A stretch of 39,706 nucleotides of DNA from the NCBI GenBank assembly GCA_900299195.1, contig OMIX01000007.1:1-39706 (forward strand), read 5' to 3'. Shown piece by piece: positions 15,463-23,969 of the stretch. The stretch comes from Deltaproteobacteria bacterium (GTDB taxonomy: Bacteria > Bdellovibrionota > FAC87 > UBA2466). The translations under genes and the position numbers were made by a program. Under the pieces are notes generated by a model. It saw only the letters and a list, made by a program, of their open reading frames with translations, was not told the origin of the DNA and did no database searches. Numbering within the stretch: position 1 is the stretch's first letter; every line of letters begins with the position of its first letter.

Positions 15463-16428
15463 ATGGTTCCTGTTGGAAATTTATCTTGGCTCTCTCATTT
15501 TACCAAAGTCACCGTAGGGCTAACCGTGGTTCTTTTATCGGCGGGAGCTTTGGTGACAAGTACGGGTTCTGGATTGGCAGTTCCTGATTGGCCGTTATCC
15601 TACGGGCAATTTTTTCCTCCGATGATTGGTGGAATTTTGTATGAACACGGGCACCGCTTGATTGCGGGTGCGGTTGCACTTACTGCAGTGGTTCAAGCCG
15701 TTTTAATTTGGAAGTATGAGTCTCGTACTTCAGTAAAGCGATTGGCTCTTTTTTCAGTATTGGTGGTTCTTTCTCAAGCTTTGTTGGGTGGATTGACTGT
15801 GATACTTCGTTTACCCCCTCAAGTTTCAGTTTCACATGCTTGTTTAGCACAAATCTTTTTTTCAACTGTGGTCGTCATTGCCTTAATGATGTCCAAGACG
15901 TGGAAGGATTTTTCAGCCTCTTCCGCTGTGGGCCAGGATCGGATTCTTCAAGCTTTGGTCACTATTCTTCCTCTAGCCTTTTTTGTTCAGTTGCTATTTG
16001 GAGCTACCATGCGCCACACTGGGGCGGGGCTCGCCATTCCCGATTTTCCGTTAAGTTTTGGCCATTGGGTTCCTGAGACTTTCACTTCGGCCATTTTCAT
16101 CCATTATGGTCATAGGGTTGGGGCTTTTACGATGGTTTTATTAGTGAGTCTGACGGTCTTCAGAATTTATCAAAGGCACCTTTTAAATCTAACTCTCATG
16201 GCGGTAGGAGGATTGCTGGCGGCTTTTGTGGCACTTCAAATCATGATGGGAGCTTTCATCATTTGGTTACGAAAGCCTGTTCCGATAACTTCGGCCCATT
16301 TAGTGGTGGGTGCTTGTTGTTTGGCCACCTCAGTTCTTTTGGCCGTTTTAGTGAGACGACACGCGAATGAAATACAAACCTCCGGTTTTTCAAAAACAGA
16401 TTCTTCGGGTCAATGGGTAACGCAGTGA
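15463..16428 (+). CDS. ctaA: Heme A synthase (COX15/CtaA family)
   Basis: 321 residues from ATG 15463, with eight hydrophobic helices arranged as two similar halves. Each half has the family signature: GSGLAVPDWPLSYGQFFPP with EHGHR, then GAGLAIPDFPLSFGHW with HYGHR, plus histidines in SVSHACLAQ and ITSAHLVVG, the likely heme ligands. The enzyme oxidises the C8 methyl of heme O to give heme A in the inner membrane. Length is between the Bacillus (about 300) and alphaproteobacterial (about 350) forms. Its 3' end overlaps ctaB by 16 bases, so both steps of heme A formation are coupled. Confidence 0.95.
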   Translation: MVPVGNLSWLSHFTKVTVGLTVVLLSAGALVTSTGSGLAVPDWPLSYGQFFPPMIGGILYEHGHRLIAGAVALTAVVQAVLIWKYESRTSVKRLALFSVLVVLSQALLGGLTVILRLPPQVSVSHACLAQIFFSTVVVIALMMSKTWKDFSASSAVGQDRILQALVTILPLAFFVQLLFGATMRHTGAGLAIPDFPLSFGHWVPETFTSAIFIHYGHRVGAFTMVLLVSLTVFRIYQRHLLNLTLMAVGGLLAAFVALQIMMGAFIIWLRKPVPITSAHLVVGACCLATSVLLAVLVRRHANEIQTSGFSKTDSSGQWVTQ

Positions 16429-17294
16429 ATACCCGTTCGACTTATTTTAGAGATGTAGTTCAGCTTACCAAACCTCGAATTTGTGTGCTGGCCCTTTTGA
16501 TGGCGACTCTCGGATATTTGATGGGAAGTCACACAGAAATTTCTCCATGGCACTTCGTCTTTTCTTTGTTGGGAACGGGTTTGGTGGGAGCTGCCTCCTG
16601 CATTTTTAATCAGATTGCGGAGAAAGACGTCGACAGCTTAATGGTAAGAACCCAAAATCGTCCCATTCCAGCCGGACGAATTGAGACTGAAGAGGCTCTC
16701 AAATATGGAATTGCGATGGGACTCTTGGGCGAGCTTGTTTTACTTTTTGCGGTCAATTCCATTACAGCCATTCTAGGAGCTGTCACCTTGTTGACCTACG
16801 TGGGAGTTTATACCCCTTCAAAAAAAATGACTCCGATGTCGACGCTGATTGGGGCGATTCCAGGAGCGATGCCTCCATTGATGGGATGGACCGCAAGTTA
16901 CGGTTCGGTTTCCATTCAGGGGATCATTCTTTTTATGATTTTGTTTCTTTGGCAAATCCCCCACTTTTTAGCCATCGCTTGGCTTTATCGAGAGGATTAC
17001 GCCAGAGCTTCATTACCCATTCTATCGGTAGTAGATGAAAAGGGTTTTGCTACATCGAAGCAGGTAATTTTGTATTCAATAGCTCTTTTGCCTTTAACTT
17101 TAGTTCCGACGGTTTGGGGAATTACAGGAACGGCTTATCTGTGGGGGGCATTGTTGTTGGGTCTTCTGTACTTAATCTGTGGGATTTTGCTATCAGTTTA
17201 CCAGACGCGGCCTTATGCAAGATTACTTTTTATCGTCTCCATTTTGTATCTTCCGGTGTTAGGAGTTCTGATGGTGTGGGATAGGATTGCATGA
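16413..17294 (+). CDS. ctaB: Protoheme IX farnesyltransferase (heme O synthase)
   Basis: 293 residues from ATG 16413, inside the end of ctaA. This is a UbiA-superfamily membrane prenyltransferase with nine hydrophobic helices. The Mg-diphosphate motif is NQIAEKDVDSLMVRTQNRP at about 69-87, the NxxxDxxxDxxMxRTxxRP pattern typical of CtaB/Cox10, and the second conserved loop YTPSKKMTPMSTLIGAIPGA is also present. It adds farnesyl to heme B, giving heme O for CtaA. Length fits the usual 280-310. The stop overlaps the ABC ATPase start (ATGA). Confidence 0.96.
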   Translation: MGNAVNTRSTYFRDVVQLTKPRICVLALLMATLGYLMGSHTEISPWHFVFSLLGTGLVGAASCIFNQIAEKDVDSLMVRTQNRPIPAGRIETEEALKYGIAMGLLGELVLLFAVNSITAILGAVTLLTYVGVYTPSKKMTPMSTLIGAIPGAMPPLMGWTASYGSVSIQGIILFMILFLWQIPHFLAIAWLYREDYARASLPILSVVDEKGFATSKQVILYSIALLPLTLVPTVWGITGTAYLWGALLLGLLYLICGILLSVYQTRPYARLLFIVSILYLPVLGVLMVWDRIA

Positions 17295-18253
17295 GTGAGC
17301 CTATCCTTAAAGTTAAAGATCTGGTTTATTCCTATCCAGGGCAAAAACATCCTGCTTTAAGAAATATTTCGTTAGAGGTTAATGAAGCATCCATTTTCGG
17401 AATTTTAGGACCTAACGGTGGTGGGAAAAGTACGACTTTTAAAATTTTATCGACGCTCCTGAGACCCCAGCAGGGAGAAGTGAGAATTTGTGGTGTCGAT
17501 GTCGTGAGGCAACCGAGTCAAGTGAGATCGTTTCTAGGAGTAGTATTTCAAGCTCCAGCCTTAGATAAGAAACTGACCGTGGAGGAAAATATCTATCATC
17601 AGGGGCATCTGTATGGAATCCGAGGTGCGGCCTTAATTCAGAAAACTGAAGCGCTTTTAAAACGCTTGGGCCTTTGGGAAAAGAAGGATGAAAAAACTGA
17701 GAATTTATCCGGAGGTCAAAAACGCCGCTTAGAGATTACAAAAAGTCTGATTCATAATCCCAAAATATTGATTTTGGATGAGCCTACGACTGGGCTAGAC
17801 CCTCTAGCTCGTCGAGAAGTTTGGAATTACCTTAAGTTTTTAAGAGAAAAAGAAAAGATTACAATTCTGGTAACGACCCATCTTTTAGATGAAGCAGAGG
17901 ATTGTGATGAAATTGCTTTGATTGATAAAGGGCAAGTGGTCTGTTGTGGCAATCCCTCAAAGCTTCGCAATGATCTTGGGGGAAATGTTGTTAATATAAA
18001 ATCTCCCCACCCGAATGAGCTGTCTGAAAAGATTTGTAATCAATTTAATTTAAGTTCAAGAATACTAGGTAAGGATGTTCGATTTCGCCCCGCTGAAATG
18101 ACCTCCTTTTTGGGCTTCTTATTAAGAGATTGTTCGTTAGAGTATGATTCGTTCTCTGTGGGAAAGCCCACACTCGAGGATCTTTTCATTGAAAAGACAG
18201 GCCATAGATTTTGGGATGAAGCTACCTCGAATGACCTTGGAGAGGGCGTATGA
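17291..18253 (+). CDS. ABC transporter ATP-binding subunit (DrrA/CcmA-like)
   Basis: 320 residues. It has Walker A GPNGGGKST at 40-48, signature LSGGQKRRLEI, Walker B ILILDEPTTGLDP and H-loop VTTHLLDEAEDCD, so it should be a working ATPase. Residues about 230-320 form a C-terminal extension, as in the DrrA/CcmA/NodI group that drives small ABC-2 exporters. It overlaps ctaB upstream and the permease downstream by four bases each. The substrate is unknown; the position within heme A and Sco genes suggests a role in oxidase maturation, such as moving a cofactor or copper ligand (inference). Confidence 0.93.
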   Translation: MSEPILKVKDLVYSYPGQKHPALRNISLEVNEASIFGILGPNGGGKSTTFKILSTLLRPQQGEVRICGVDVVRQPSQVRSFLGVVFQAPALDKKLTVEENIYHQGHLYGIRGAALIQKTEALLKRLGLWEKKDEKTENLSGGQKRRLEITKSLIHNPKILILDEPTTGLDPLARREVWNYLKFLREKEKITILVTTHLLDEAEDCDEIALIDKGQVVCCGNPSKLRNDLGGNVVNIKSPHPNELSEKICNQFNLSSRILGKDVRFRPAEMTSFLGFLLRDCSLEYDSFSVGKPTLEDLFIEKTGHRFWDEATSNDLGEGV

Positions 18254-19044
18254 CTGAAGCACAAACTATGACCGCTCTTCCTGCTTTAAGTTTGGCGCGT
18301 AGAGAGTTGGTAAGATTTTATCGGCAGAAAGCTCGAATTATTGGAAGTTTGGGAACTCCTATAGTTCTCTGGGCTCTATTAGGATCAGGTTTACAGGCGG
18401 CCTTTCCAGCAATGCCTGGGGCCACGGCTTCAATCAGTTATTTGAAATATTTCTTTCCGGGTAATTTGGTTCTCACCGTATTATTCACCTCTATTTTTAC
18501 TAATATTTCTGTAATCGAGGATAGGAATGAAGGCTTTCTCCAGGGAGTTTTAGTAGCTCCAGTGAGTCAACTAGGGTTAGTGTTGGGCAAAGTTTCTGGT
18601 GGAGCCTTAATCGCTCTGATTCAAGGGATTTTCTTTTTGTCACTTGCGCCCTTAGCAGGCTTTTCTTTATCTTTGATTTCGTTGTTTCAAGTCGTTTTAG
18701 CGGTGGCGGTTACCTCCCTTTGTCTCACTACTTTGGGCTTTATATTTGCTTGGAGATTAGATTCGATTCAAGGTTTTCATTCCATTATGAATTTGTTTCT
18801 TATGCCGATGTGGTTGTTGTCGGGGGCGTTTTTCCCCGCCCACCGTGCCCCATGGTTTTTAAAACTGGTGATATATCTCAACCCATTGACTTATGGATTT
18901 TCTGCTATTCAGGTGGCATTAAAAAGTGAAAATTTAAGTTCCTCGGTTTTGGGTTACAGCTCAGCCTTAGGGGTAGAACTTCTCTTTGTAGCGGTTTTGC
19001 TTTTGATTGCCATTCGGGTTGTGAGCGATCGGAAAAAAGGATAA
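18250..19044 (+). CDS. ABC-2 type permease subunit
   Basis: 264 residues with six hydrophobic helices. After a short cytoplasmic start (LARRELVRFYRQKARIIGSL), the ABC-2 pattern follows: a helix, then FFPGNLVLTVLFTSIFTN, then the elbow SVIEDRNEGFLQGVLVAPVS, which matches the ERExGxxxxLxxxPxS-type motif of the family, and MPMWLLSGAFFP with LNPLTYGFSAIQ near the C-terminus. It forms the membrane half of the exporter encoded just upstream, probably as a dimer with two ATPases. Two bases separate it from the Sco gene. Confidence 0.92.
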   Translation: MTEAQTMTALPALSLARRELVRFYRQKARIIGSLGTPIVLWALLGSGLQAAFPAMPGATASISYLKYFFPGNLVLTVLFTSIFTNISVIEDRNEGFLQGVLVAPVSQLGLVLGKVSGGALIALIQGIFFLSLAPLAGFSLSLISLFQVVLAVAVTSLCLTTLGFIFAWRLDSIQGFHSIMNLFLMPMWLLSGAFFPAHRAPWFLKLVIYLNPLTYGFSAIQVALKSENLSSSVLGYSSALGVELLFVAVLLLIAIRVVSDRKKG

Positions 19045-19046
19045 TC

Positions 19047-19655
19047 ATGAACAAGAAGAAATTAGCTCTAGGGTTAAGCCTACTCTTTTTAATGCCCATG
19101 ATTGCGATTGGTATTTTGTTGGGGATAAATGCCTTTCAGGTTAAAGAACTGCCTGTGATCGCGACTCTTCCAGAGTTTGATTTTATTGAGAGAACAGGCC
19201 AGACCTTTGGAAGTAAGGATTTAAAAAACAAAGTCTGGGTAGCTAGTTTTGTATTTACTTCTTGTAGTGCTCAATGCCCTCTTATCGTGACCGAGCTTCA
19301 GAAGATTCAGAAAAGTCTTAGGTTCAAAGACAACTTCAGACTCGTTTCATTTACTTTGGACCCTTTGACAGACACTCCCCAAAGATTGTCCGCCTATGCA
19401 ACTCAGGCGAAAGCGGATCCTTACAAGTGGCTTTTTTTAACTGCCGAAAATAAAAAAATTCAGGATTTAGTCCAAAAAGGATTTATCCTTCCTAGCGTAG
19501 AATCAGAAAAAGCCGAAGGTGATATTGTTCACAGTTCGAAATTGGTTTTGGTAGATGGTGGGGGAAGAGTTCGAGGGTATTACGACAGTCTTGATCGTTC
19601 TGCGATGAAAGCCTTATTGAAGGATGCAAAACTTCTTATTCGGGGAACTTATTAG
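19047..19655 (+). CDS. SCO1/SenC copper chaperone for cytochrome oxidase
   Basis: 202 residues with an N-terminal transmembrane anchor (LALGLSLLFLMPMIAIGILLG, about 6-26) and a periplasmic thioredoxin-like domain. The copper site is complete: C73 and C77 in TSCSAQCPLI (CxxxCP) and H162 in DIVHSSKLVLVD. Sco proteins deliver copper to, or reduce the cysteines of, the CuA site of oxidase subunit II. As last gene of the ctaA-ctaB-ABC series it supports an oxidase-assembly role for the whole operon, although no ctaC or ctaD gene is present here. Its stop overlaps the convergent HD-GYP stop by four bases. Confidence 0.94.
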   Translation: MNKKKLALGLSLLFLMPMIAIGILLGINAFQVKELPVIATLPEFDFIERTGQTFGSKDLKNKVWVASFVFTSCSAQCPLIVTELQKIQKSLRFKDNFRLVSFTLDPLTDTPQRLSAYATQAKADPYKWLFLTAENKKIQDLVQKGFILPSVESEKAEGDIVHSSKLVLVDGGGRVRGYYDSLDRSAMKALLKDAKLLIRGTY

Positions 19656-20737
19656 CCGGTCTTTTTGAAATGAAGCTGGGGAACACAGGGATCTACCGAT
19701 TTATCTAAGGTAATATCATTTTTTTTATCGGTGCGGGTTTCTAGGAGTTTGAATACCTCAGGATCAAATTTCCCTTCGGGCATTTTAGCCATTATTTCCA
19801 AAGCTTCTTGCGCAGAACAAGCATCTTTATAAGAGCGTTTTGTGGTTAGGGCATCGAAAACATCTGCCACCGATGCGATTCTAGAAAGCTTTAAAATTTG
19901 TTGTTCAGAAATTCCAGCTGGATAACCGGTACCATCCATGTGTTCATGATGTTCATGGACGATTCTTTTTACTTCATTTGAAATAGTTGGGATATCCTGA
20001 AGAAGCTCAAATCCATAGCCTGGGTGTTTTTTCATCTCGATCCATTCCTCAGGATCCAATTTGCCAGGCTTATTGATTAATTTTAGATCAACTTTTCTTT
20101 TTCCTAAATCGTGGAGCAACCCACCTAATCCCGCAGTGACTAAAAGTTTCTTATCTTCGCCTAAAATACTCTTACAAATTGCAATACTATAAACAGAAAC
20201 ATTAATACTGTGATTGTAAGTGTAGTAATCGTGGGTGGAGAGTTTCATTAACGTGTTAGCAGCACTTAGGTCAGTGGAGATAAAGTCGACCATATCCTCA
20301 ATAAGACCTGTACTTTCTTTAGCGATAGTACTGACGTCTTTGTTGCTAAACAGATCTTGAATATGATTGAAAGCGGTTTCTTTAATAAATCGTCCGCGAA
20401 GCTCATCGGAAGAATCGGGGTCTTTCACAATCTCTTTCAGACTTTTGAGGTAAAGATCTCTTTGCTCTTTGAGAATATAGATCTCGATGACAGAGTGTTT
20501 GATGAGATTATCTAAACGTTGTTGGGTGAGGGTGTCTCCAGTTCGTTTAAATAGGATCAATTCACCAGAAATTTTTAAGAAAATATCGAAAGGTAAGGCT
20601 CTTCCGACAGGTATCGACTGAGCGCGGGTGGTAAAAAATCGGTCTAGAGACATTTTCATAATAAGATTGGCCCCTTTTATTAGGGAAGATAACTCTTCTT
20701 GCTTTATCGGATTTTCATTGGGTTCAGTTGAGCTCAA
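19652..20737 (-). CDS. HD-GYP domain c-di-GMP phosphodiesterase
   Basis: 361 residues from ATG 20737. Residues about 165-345 are a complete HD-GYP domain: HD at 209-210 in GLLHDLGK, HHEHMDGTGYP at 263-273 matching the HHExxDGxGYP core, and SRIASVADVFDALTTKRSYK after it. All metal ligands expected for hydrolysis of cyclic di-GMP to pGpG/GMP are visible. Residues 30-110 form an N-terminal domain (RALPFDIFLKISGELILFKRTGDTLTQQRLDNL) of the kind common in Bdellovibrio-type HD-GYP proteins, probably regulatory. There is no membrane segment or receiver domain. It likely controls motility or lifestyle switching. Transcribed away from tRNA-Pro and convergent with the Sco gene. Confidence 0.93.
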   Translation of the reverse strand: MSSTEPNENPIKQEELSSLIKGANLIMKMSLDRFFTTRAQSIPVGRALPFDIFLKISGELILFKRTGDTLTQQRLDNLIKHSVIEIYILKEQRDLYLKSLKEIVKDPDSSDELRGRFIKETAFNHIQDLFSNKDVSTIAKESTGLIEDMVDFISTDLSAANTLMKLSTHDYYTYNHSINVSVYSIAICKSILGEDKKLLVTAGLGGLLHDLGKRKVDLKLINKPGKLDPEEWIEMKKHPGYGFELLQDIPTISNEVKRIVHEHHEHMDGTGYPAGISEQQILKLSRIASVADVFDALTTKRSYKDACSAQEALEIMAKMPEGKFDPEVFKLLETRTDKKNDITLDKSVDPCVPQLHFKKTG

Positions 20738-20853
20738 ACAGGCCTAGTGAGACGTGGTGCGTTATTGAGTTTGGGTTTAATTCTTGTGCACTTAGATATT
20801 CTCTTTTTGGGTAACTTGGGTTAGGTTCTTTCAGTTAAAATCCCCATCTATTT

Positions 20854-20930
<77 letters not shown>

Positions 20931-21087
20931 TTTGGGTACATTCGGCCCTTCTCGTTTCGGCTCTTGCCCAATCATGGTGGGTAATAGCGAAAAATTAATC
21001 AAGTACGAGCACTTACTTTTATAGTTTGTCATTTTGTTTGGTTTTATCTAAAAGTGACAGAAGAGAATTTTAAAAAGGGGACCTATC

Positions 21088-21363
21088 ATGAAGGAAATTA
21101 GAGCAAGTCACATTTTGGTTGAGAAAGAGTACGAAGCTGAAGATGTTTTAAAAAAGCTTTCTGAAGGGTGTACCTTTGAATCTTTGGCTAAGGCCTATTC
21201 TAAATGTCCCTCCGGCGAGGAAGGTGGAGACCTGGGAACTTTTAGAAAAGGGCAAATGGTTCTGGCGTTTGAGGAGGCCGCTTTTGCTCTCAAAGTGGGT
21301 GAAACTTCCGGGCCGGTCCGAACCCAATTTGGCTATCACATTATTAAAAGAACTGAGCCATAA
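21088..21363 (+). CDS. Small parvulin-type peptidyl-prolyl isomerase
   Basis: 91 residues from ATG 21088 with AGGGGAC upstream. The whole protein is one rotamase domain: RASHILVEKE at the start, CTFESLAKAYSKCPSGEEGGDLG in the middle, and QFGYHIIKRTEP at the end, the canonical parvulin signatures. Without a signal peptide it is a cytoplasmic stand-alone form like E. coli PpiC (93 residues), accelerating cis-trans isomerisation at prolines. It stands alone between tRNA-Pro and the convergent dioxygenase gene. Confidence 0.95.
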   Translation: MKEIRASHILVEKEYEAEDVLKKLSEGCTFESLAKAYSKCPSGEEGGDLGTFRKGQMVLAFEEAAFALKVGETSGPVRTQFGYHIIKRTEP

Positions 21364-21378
21364 AGCAGCCCCTCAAAT

Positions 21379-22065
21379 TTAGATTCTTTTTAAGGTAATA
21401 TCAAAAGTTCCTCTAAGATCATTCTCTTTAGCTGAGAACGTGACGATTACCTTTTGCTGTTCTTGTGAGGAAAGCTGATTCAAAACACGGTCCTTTCTGT
21501 TCAGTTCATCAATAAATTTCCCTTTTTCTTCTATAAAAGAACTTCCAGAAAAGTACATTTGTGTAGTTAAATCATGGAAACCGGTCGCAAAAACTTTATA
21601 GTGAATATGAGGGGGACGGATCCAATGAGCGTCGGCCGGGTAGTGCCCTGGCACTATCGTTTTAAACTGATATTGACCTAGAGGATCAGTGACTGCTCTT
21701 CCCCAATATTGAAAGTTAGGATCAAGTTCCAACCCGCTGTCGTCGCCGGGATGATGATATCTTCCGCTAAAAGCAGCTTGCCAAATTTCAACTAAAGCTT
21801 TTTCAACCGGACGACAGTTTTCATCAGTTACAGTTCCTGTGATCCAAACGACTTGTCCTTTAGCTGATTTCGACTTCCCTTTAACTTGAGTGAGATCCCA
21901 GTCTTTATCCGTTTGATCGACTACAGGATAAAAGGGGCCCTCAGTTTGTGCGGGTGTCAGACCGCAAAAGTCTCTTAAACCTGCTATTAAAGGGTTTCCA
22001 GTGATAAAAACCCCGCCTAGCGTTCCAGTTTTCTTTATCAGTTCCCTTCGAGTCATCTGCTTCAT
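21379..22065 (-). CDS. Tat-exported intradiol ring-cleavage dioxygenase
   Basis: 228 residues from ATG 22065 with AAGGAG upstream. The N-terminus MKQMTRRELIKKTGTLGGVF has the twin-arginine pattern, so the folded iron enzyme is probably exported. The dioxygenase fold is clear: TPAQTEGPFYP near 37-47, VEIWQAAFSGRYHH, and FKTIVPGHYP followed by RPPHIHYKVFATGF. The four non-heme Fe(III) ligands of protocatechuate/catechol dioxygenases can be assigned as Y103, Y142, H153 and H155. The family splits ortho-diphenols between the hydroxyls. The substrate is unknown; no aromatic pathway genes are nearby. A LysR gene lies directly upstream on the same strand and may control it. Confidence 0.9.
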   Translation of the reverse strand: MKQMTRRELIKKTGTLGGVFITGNPLIAGLRDFCGLTPAQTEGPFYPVVDQTDKDWDLTQVKGKSKSAKGQVVWITGTVTDENCRPVEKALVEIWQAAFSGRYHHPGDDSGLELDPNFQYWGRAVTDPLGQYQFKTIVPGHYPADAHWIRPPHIHYKVFATGFHDLTTQMYFSGSSFIEEKGKFIDELNRKDRVLNQLSSQEQQKVIVTFSAKENDLRGTFDITLKRI

Positions 22066-22158
22066 CGAATTCTCCTTATGGGTTTATTAGTCCCACTACA
22101 GTAGGTCAGAAAAATATTTCGGGATAATCAGAAAAACGAATCTTTGCGATAATTAAAA

Positions 22159-23037
22159 TTAATTCATCTTTTTGAGAAGGCGCTCAATCTCATGAGCCAA
22201 GCTGCGATTAGCTTTTGATTTTTGGGCATCAGCTCGAAAAATCAAACTATGCCTATCTTGAAAACAGGGAGCGTGCTTTAAAGGTTTCAATGTGAGTGCT
22301 AATGCCTCATTAGTGGCTACTCTTGAGGGTAATATTCCGATGCCAGCGCCCGTTTGGGTCAAAGAAGCTATAAGCTCAAGATTTGAGGATGTTATGATTC
22401 GTGAAAATTTAATCTGACTCTTTTTTATTTTTTTAAGAATCGAGTCGGTTTGAATCAGTTCAGGATCACAAATCAGTACAGCATTACCCGAAAAAGGATC
22501 TTGCAGGGGAGAACCATTTTTTGAGGTCCATAACGTGACCGTGTCTTCCCAAAGCTGTTTGATGACCATGTCCGGGTGTTGAACAGCATTAACCACAATA
22601 CCAAAATCAATTTTAAAACTAATCACTTCTTCAGTGATTTTCCTCGAAAGACCATGAACCAATTTGAGTTCAAGTTTTTCGTGTTGTTTCATGAGGGGTT
22701 CGATAATTTGGGGGAGAGTAAATAAGGAGACCGAAGGGTGGGCACCTAAGATATAACTTCCTCGGATCTCTTCTTCATCTTTGAGAACCTCCTCCCTTAA
22801 TTTCTCCCACTCCCGAATAATGGTTCGGGTTTGGTGGGCCAATCGGCATCCAGCTCGAGTGAGTTGGACTCCGGTTTTGGTTCGAATGAATAAGGGGGTT
22901 CCAATCGAATCCTCAAGTCTTTGAATGGCCAAGCTGAGCGTGGGCTGAGTGATTCCTAATCGTTCAGCAGCTCGAGAAACATTGAGTGTTTGGCTCACCT
23001 CTAGAAAATAGACCAACTCGGTAGAAGACGGCATCAT
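22159..23037 (-). CDS. LysR-family transcriptional regulator
   Basis: 292 residues from ATG 23037 (a second ATG follows at once). Residues 1-60 are the LysR winged helix-turn-helix: ELVYFLEVSQTLNVSRAAERLGITQPTLSLAIQRLE, then GTPLFIRTKTGVQLTRAG. Residues about 90-290 form the periplasmic-binding-like effector domain, as usual for the family. Length is typical. It is followed 93 bases later by the dioxygenase on the same strand and is divergent from carbonic anhydrase across 259 bases, so either neighbour may be its target. No clear ribosome-binding site was seen. Confidence 0.93.
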   Translation of the reverse strand: MMPSSTELVYFLEVSQTLNVSRAAERLGITQPTLSLAIQRLEDSIGTPLFIRTKTGVQLTRAGCRLAHQTRTIIREWEKLREEVLKDEEEIRGSYILGAHPSVSLFTLPQIIEPLMKQHEKLELKLVHGLSRKITEEVISFKIDFGIVVNAVQHPDMVIKQLWEDTVTLWTSKNGSPLQDPFSGNAVLICDPELIQTDSILKKIKKSQIKFSRIITSSNLELIASLTQTGAGIGILPSRVATNEALALTLKPLKHAPCFQDRHSLIFRADAQKSKANRSLAHEIERLLKKMN

Positions 23038-23296
23038 AATAAAAATTTATGACATATGAGATTAATATATTCAATTTTAATATTTCCTAGGTTTCGATTT
23101 TTCGTTAAGCCTAGTTTCAGAATTCAAAAGATCAAAGCCCTGTACTCACAACCCGTTCGCAAATAAGGGCAAAAGGGCTAAATGCTTGAAATGATTTGAG
23201 CTTGCCAGTAAACAATTGCTTTAATCGATACTTAAGTTCGTTTTTATCCATTTAATAAAACATGAAAAAAACGATAAGATATGAGCAGGAGTTGTT

Positions 23297-23953
23297 ATGC
23301 ATAATTTGTTGCCCGGTCTAAGAAAATTTACCCACGATGTTTTTCCTGAGCTCAAGCCCGAATTTGAAAGCCTTTCAAAAGGTCAGACCCCTCACACACT
23401 TTTTATTACTTGCTCCGACTCTCGAGTGGTGCCAAATCTTCTCACCCAGACTCAGCCTGGTGAAATTTTTTTGGTTCGAAATGCCGGAAACATTGTGCCT
23501 CCCTTCGGTGCTTCAAGAGGGGGCGAGGAAGCTGCAATCGAATTTGCCATTGATGGACTTAAAGTTACCAATATTGTGATTTGTGGCCATTCTCACTGTG
23601 GGGCTATGGCGGCCTTTTTATCTCCAGAAAAAATTCAAAAAATGCCCTCAGTTAGGAATTGGTTAGAGCATGCTGCCGCTACTAAAAGAAGACTTGAAGC
23701 CATTAGGAAAGGGGAAATCCCCACTCTTTTAGAGGTCACAGAGGAGAATGTTTTGGTACAAGCAGATAACCTAAAAACACATCCCTCAGTTTCTGCGGCA
23801 CTTCGAGAAAAGAGAATTAGGATTTATGGTTGGGTCTATCATTTCGAAACTGGAGTGGTCATGATTTATGATCCCCTAAACCACAGATATGTATGTTCTT
23901 CTGAGGTCAAAGAAGAAGCCTCCAAAGATGCCACTCGATTCTGTCTAGCCTAG
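23297..23953 (+). CDS. Beta-class carbonic anhydrase
   Basis: 218 residues from ATG 23297 with AGGAG upstream. The zinc ligands and catalytic dyad are all visible: C39, D41 and R43 in TCSDSR, and H98 and C101 in GHSHCGAM. It interconverts CO2 and bicarbonate in the cytoplasm, feeding carboxylases and pH balance. Length and NAGNIVPPFGASRGGEEAAIEFA are typical of the plant/E. coli type. It ends 16 bases before the convergent stress-protein gene. The upstream 259 bases are AT-rich and shared with LysR; no promoter could be placed with confidence there. Confidence 0.95.
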   Translation: MHNLLPGLRKFTHDVFPELKPEFESLSKGQTPHTLFITCSDSRVVPNLLTQTQPGEIFLVRNAGNIVPPFGASRGGEEAAIEFAIDGLKVTNIVICGHSHCGAMAAFLSPEKIQKMPSVRNWLEHAAATKRRLEAIRKGEIPTLLEVTEENVLVQADNLKTHPSVSAALREKRIRIYGWVYHFETGVVMIYDPLNHRYVCSSEVKEEASKDATRFCLA

Positions 23954-23969
23954 GAAATCGGCCGATCTA

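Noticed and set aside
15840-16076. Overlapping frame inside ctaA
   Set aside because: It is a shadow within a well-conserved membrane enzyme and shows no start signal or recognisable protein features.
22151-22164. AATTAA-AA-TTAATT palindrome at the LysR stop
   Set aside because: It is purely AT, overlaps the stop codon and has no LysR-box spacing; likely composition.
23957-23966. ATCGGCCGAT palindrome between the carbonic anhydrase and Usp genes
   Set aside because: It has no loop or T-run, so it cannot be a usual terminator; ten-base palindromes occur by chance.
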